DNA from: Saposhnikovia divaricata
Taxonomy: Eukaryota > Streptophyta > Magnoliopsida > Apiales > Apiaceae
Length of the DNA: 64,000 nucleotides
Reading direction: 5' to 3'
NCBI GenBank assembly: GCA_036435485.1
Contig: CM071598.1
Span: 179,252,148-179,316,147 of the forward strand
This document shows positions 59,793 to 64,000 of this stretch, one piece after another. Position 1 is the stretch's first letter. Every line of letters begins with the position of its first letter. Below the pieces are notes generated by a model. The model was not told the DNA's origin. It saw only the letters and a program-made list of their open reading frames with translations, and did no database searches. A program made the position numbers and the translations under genes.

Positions 59793-62071
59793 CTATGAAG
59801 CTAAAGATGCCAGCTTCTTTTCAAGCATTCTGGCTCTACGTAGAGCTTCCAGGGCCTCGGGCTGCTTTCCTGAACGCTTCAAGGTTAATGCCTTGACCTT
59901 CTCTGCCTTGATCCTTTCTTCTAATTGCGTTCTTTCTCCCACAGAGTTGCCAATTTTACCAGCAGCGGATTTCAATACTTCAGGTTTTTCAGGGACTTTC
60001 TTCTGCTTCTTCTGTCCTTCCTTCCCTCCGTAGCTTAAGTGCCTGACATTTGTGGCTTAGGGACTCCTGTTGCAACTTGAAACGACCGGGGGAGATATAT
60101 CGTTGAGCCCTACCACCCAGTACTCCCACGTAAATCCGAACCTTTCGCTCTGAGGTAGGTTCGAACCCATGACCTTGGCTGAACCAGGGAAAGGGGGTGT
60201 CCACTCAGCCAAAGCTTTGTAGACCATTTGGTCTTTCCTTTCCAAGCCTTCAGTAGGATTCTTTTGCCGTAACTGATCTGACATAATATCTTTTACAGGA
60301 GTCCCAACAGCTCCATTGTCAGCTGCAATATACAGAGAACTATATGTTTCATCATTATGGAGTTTGTTCACTTCAGCTAGAACTTCTTGCTTTGGTGCTT
60401 CAATTTGCGACAATTGAGCCTCTAAAACTTTTGCCATCTCCAGCACTTTCTCAGCCTCATCACCTTCTCCTTGACGTCTCAGTGCAAGCGCCTTTGTTTT
60501 CAACCCTAAAAGTTCTCTTTGAACTTCACTTTCACTTTTTTTAGATGTCTCAGGTTGTTTACCAGAATGGACATGAGCAGCAGATGAATCGCTAGTTATT
60601 TCATGTGTATTTCCTTTTTGTTGGATTTCAACATGTTCACTCTCTTCATCCTTCCATCCTAAATTATTTAAAAGCGAAGTAAATGATGGATCATTCATGT
60701 CTTGCTCTGTCACATCCTCCGCTTCATCCCCAACATCTAAAATTTCAGAATTAGAATTCTTATTACCAGAATTCACTTGTGTGATCTTCGCTTGCGAAGA
60801 TTGATCCATCTCTCCGAGTTGCTGCTCAAGAAATTTCCCTTTCTTTAATTCTTCATCTGCCTCGTCTGCCTTGCCCTCCCTTCTCAAGGCAAGGGCCCTC
60901 TTTTTTAGAGCCAGGAGCTCTCTCTGAATCATTAATTTACTCTTTGGTGCAGCATGAGTTGGTTTCTTTATTTCTGCAGATGCGAAGGTTGGTTCATTTG
61001 GAACTTTCATATGACCGTGGGTCTTCAAGTTATTCCCAAGTGAATCAATGCTGTCGAGGTTGGTTTCATCCATATCTTCAGTCCAACCAACAGACTCCAA
61101 AGCCGCAGTTATATCAGGGTCATCCATATCCTCATCAGTCACATCAAAATTATCAACACCAAGATTATCTGCAATACCTACAACGTTCTCAAAATTGAAA
61201 TTAACATCTGGAACATTCCTAGAGGAGAGGTCTTGTTTATCGCTGTCCATGCTACGAATCAAAGCAGAAAGCTCGTCATCTGAATCATCAGCATCAATCA
61301 GAAATTCCTGTTCTTCGATTTGTTTTTCAAGAATTTTAGCTCTTTTCAGTTCTTCCTTGGCCTCGGCAAGCTTTCCTTCACGTTTTAGTGCTAGGGCATT
61401 TTCTTTTAATAGCCAATAACTTCAGACTTATCAGGACCATTTGCTACCTTTTTGGTATTAGTTTTCATCGAAACCTCTCCAAGAAGACTAGAAAGTTCAC
61501 CCTCCAAACTCACTTTTACTGGCTTTCTTTCTGGTCCAGATCAGACCAGCCCAACTTTTTGAGTTCAGAAGAAAGGTCATCATCTTTACTCAGTTGAGGG
61601 AGCTTATTTATCATGACCGATTCTGCAGGTTCTTCCTTGGCTTTCGAGATCTCGTTTGGGCTTATGGAAGACAAAGCCTTTCTCCGACTTTTTCTTAACT
61701 GCAGGTCCAACGCGACGCCCCAGCCTGCCTCTCAAGTTCTTTTCCCTTTTTAAAGGCTCTCAAAGCTTCTTCAGATTTGCCTTCTGCTTTCAGAATTTTA
61801 TACCTCTTTTTTTCATCCAGAGCTTGTTGCCGCAATTCATCAGGAGTAGTTGAGGCCATATCAGTCACACCGACAGAGAAGCTTCTCAGTATAGCTCCTT
61901 CGTCTTGGCTTGTAGCTTCTTGAACACTTGAACAGGATGCACTGCTTGAAGACCTTTGACTGCCTGCAAGAATTTTAAACTCTTTGCCTAAAGATAACGA
62001 GTCTTTTTCATCACTACCCAAAACAGTGCTTAAGACTTCATCCTCATCCTTGGATGAAAGTTTAGGACCAC
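59793..62071 (-). pseudogene. Plant coiled-coil (probably FYVE-associated) protein, broken
   Basis: A large exon starting at an acceptor (TTATTGCAG, first base 62071) encodes repeated modules: a LKxKALALxREGKxxEAxxxLxxxKxLExQ helical hairpin preceded by a LGWxD/E motif (ELKKLGWSDLD, NNLGWKDEE, ESVGWTED). At least four such modules are visible. Plant proteins of this build carry an N-terminal FYVE zinc finger, but that exon is not in view. The frame shifts near 61720, 61540 and 61412 (each as if one base were missing) and again around the inserted SINE (60070-60230) and near 60015. The terminal piece (59975-59793) ends LEKKLASLAS. The parent protein is probably endosomal, which is inferred. 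Confidence 0.7.
60070..60230 (-). mobile_element. Candidate tRNA-derived SINE within the pseudogene
   Basis: Minus-strand TGGCTGAGTGG (A-box-like) is followed after about 35 bases by GGGTTCGAACC (B-box), the pol III promoter spacing of tRNA-related SINEs. The segment shares nothing with the flanking coiled-coil modules and changes the reading frame. No clear tail or target duplication is seen, so ends are approximate. Confidence 0.6.
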
Positions 62072-64000
62072 CTGCAATAACAGGGGCGGACGCAGGAATT
62101 TGAAGGTACCGGAGCTAGACTTGCCGCCCGTAGCGTTGTTGAAGTCCCGTAGGGCCGATTTTTTTTTCACGCGCAACCATGCGCCGCCATGCCGCCACTA
62201 TCAACTAACCCCAGATTTTTATTTTTTTTCAAAATCGAAATATGAATATGTATATAGATAGCCCTTTATGTGTAGATCAGTTTGGTTATAAATATGATGG
62301 TTTTTGAAGATCAAAATCATTTTAAAAATTTGGTTTGATTATGTGTGAGTATAAGAACATGAGAGAGATAGAGAGGTGCTTTCGGGAGGTAGAGATAGAG
62401 AAACTAGAAGGACTAACTAAGCTAAAACTAAAAATTAAAATCAAATTTAATCAACTCAAAATTATTATAAAAAAAATACTCAACAGTAATTGAAATTGCA
62501 ATATTTGATGAAGGAGAAGACCTAAAGAGCCAATTACAATTTGACGGGGTGGAACCCTGGAAGACCTAATTTTCTAATTTGGGGTTACTTTTTTTTTTTA
62601 AAATTCTATTGGTAAGCACATATTTTGTCTTTGATTTGGGCTGATTACAAAATTAAAATTAACTAAAATGGGCTGCCAATTTATTGCAGCAATAAAGAGA
62701 CCAACATTAAGCTCAAAATTGCACTGTCATCACAAAAGAACTGCCTATGTCTTGCAACCATCAAGATTATATCATCAAAATCCATTAGAAAATGATAACA
62801 AATTCCTGAGGACAAGTCATCAGTTCCACTATGTTAAAAGCCCCTGCCACCTTCATGACTGAGACGTCCTGAACTAAAAATAGTGAAGAGTGTGCCCAAC
62901 AGACAAACACGCATTAAAAGATACTTTGCAAGATTTTCATTAATAACCAAGCAGTAATAAAATAGGACTTTACGTTTTTCGTTTCAAAAAATAATCGACA
63001 AACATATGCAGAAATCATTCTTTAAATATCACGATAAATATGTCAACCAGATAGCGACTTCAGCTGTCACAGAAGTTAAGATGTGTTTTGGACGATGTGC
63101 ATGAAAAAATCATTTCATTCCTTGTGAACAATCTTGCAGAAAATATTCGATTTGCTCCCCTCCTACTGGAGAAGCATAATGAAAAGATACCAATAACTTC
63201 AGTATGCAAGTAATATTGGATGATATCTCCATCATGAAGTCGTAAACTACTCGTGCGAATATGATTTAAAGGGGTTATCGTGTGAAAATTAAGACGCAAA
63301 CCCTGATAACACAAGTGCAAACATGTTATGATTTTAAGAGAGTGCTAGAAAAGTTGTGATCCCATATATAAATTTTTTATTATTTTATAAATACATTTAA
63401 AATATGGGAAATTTAAAAAAAAGGATAAGTTTAAATACATTTTTGGGGAGTTGTATGTGTTTTAATTAAATGGGGAAGTTGCCATTTTTGGCAATTTTGG
63501 TTGACAACTTGTAGGCAACATTGATACTTTAATTGGTGAACAACCAAGGGTACCATGCCACATAGGACTTGGCAACCTCTTGGCAACCCCTGTTGAAAAT
63601 GATGGGAGGATAGTCTACCTTTTCTATACATCATAAATATCTGGGAATGGCAGAAAAAGGAAGAAGAGAGGTGGCACAGATTCATGCAATAATCATTATA
63701 ATATTCAATTTATATATACTTTATTCGTTTAACACTATTAATTACATCTATTAAATATATCGTTTAGGGCCACTTATTCTGTTACTTTTAATTCTTTAGT
63801 GGACTAATAGACTAGGGTCCACAATCATGGATCTACTATGATCTTAAAATTTTAAGAATATAAAATACATACACGCACACCGTCTCACAGTAAATGAACT
63901 GATTTCCCATTGACCACTGCATGATCTCTAAAAAAATGTCGACTGCTACTTTAGATTATTTTTAAGTTATTTCCTATTTCTTAGTTTGTGTAAATTATAT
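62072..64000. other. Intron or 5' region of the pseudogene, no exon recognised
   Basis: The intron side of the acceptor at 62072 is followed by a GC-richer patch (62083-62200, GGGGCGGACGCAGG) and then AT-rich DNA. No FYVE-type CxxC...RRHHCR exon is found on the minus strand. Around 63470-63600 the phrase TTGGCAAC or GGCAACYTC recurs and may be a small unclassified repeat. A recent intron insertion could explain the 62083-62200 block. Confidence 0.4.

Noticed and set aside
60160..60225. tRNA gene on the minus strand
   Set aside because: A- and B-box-like motifs exist, but there is no cloverleaf with acceptor stem and anticodon arm; a SINE fits better.

Overview
This window is plant nuclear DNA, almost certainly from a eudicot. 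It holds plant-only repeat lineages (Ty1/copia and Tat-type Ty3/gypsy elements, a Helitron end, an En/Spm CACTA element, a Stowaway-like MITE, a tRNA-derived SINE, an endogenous caulimovirid), TTTAGGG telomere-type repeats and a seven-exon TPS-b terpene synthase. An asterid source is possible, but that is a guess.

Layout. 1-5.0 kb: decayed Ty1/copia element with polypurine tracts and a 3' LTR. 5.0-14.0 kb: broken Tat-lineage Ty3/gypsy element (gag, protease, RT, RNase H, extra archaeal-type RNase H, no integrase), a chain of minisatellites and LTR-like promoter sequence. 14.0-16.25 kb: AT-rich degenerate array ending in a Helitron-like hairpin plus CTAA, interrupted by an ~850-bp insertion and a (TA)n tract. 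16.4-26.4 kb: endogenous pararetrovirus read on the minus strand. Its order is a string of small overlapping ORFs, 30K movement protein, two coiled-coil ORFs, capsid/zinc knuckle, protease, RT, RNase H, a TAV-position ORF and a promoter region, with an extra inverted copy of part of the capsid region at 16.4-17.2 kb.

26.4-53.9 kb is a three-layer nest. A Stowaway-like MITE (TA duplication) contains an 11.5-kb CACTA element (30-bp TIRs, CTC duplication). The CACTA transposase gene is split by a 15.6-kb LTR retroelement with two 5,057-bp LTRs (CCCGT duplication). The CACTA carries two divergent genes: a minus-strand TNP2-type transposase, broken by the insertion and by one frameshift, and a plus-strand 11-exon gene that reads through for 911 codons, joining an En/Spm (Ptta) domain to a complete Ulp1-type cysteine protease.

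53.9-64 kb holds host sequence. A complete terpene synthase gene (597 aa, RRX8W, DDxxD and NSE/DTE motifs present) lies at 57677-55307 with a decayed duplicate of its 3' end beside it. A frameshifted, SINE-interrupted pseudogene of a plant coiled-coil (probably FYVE-associated) protein lies at 62071-59793.

Only the terpene synthase and the CACTA Ulp1-fusion gene look intact. Most of the rest is mobile or viral sequence in different stages of decay. The virus-derived block is the least conventional part: three paralogous mini-ORFs joined by an identical start/stop overlap, and a second protease-like fold at the end of the movement protein.
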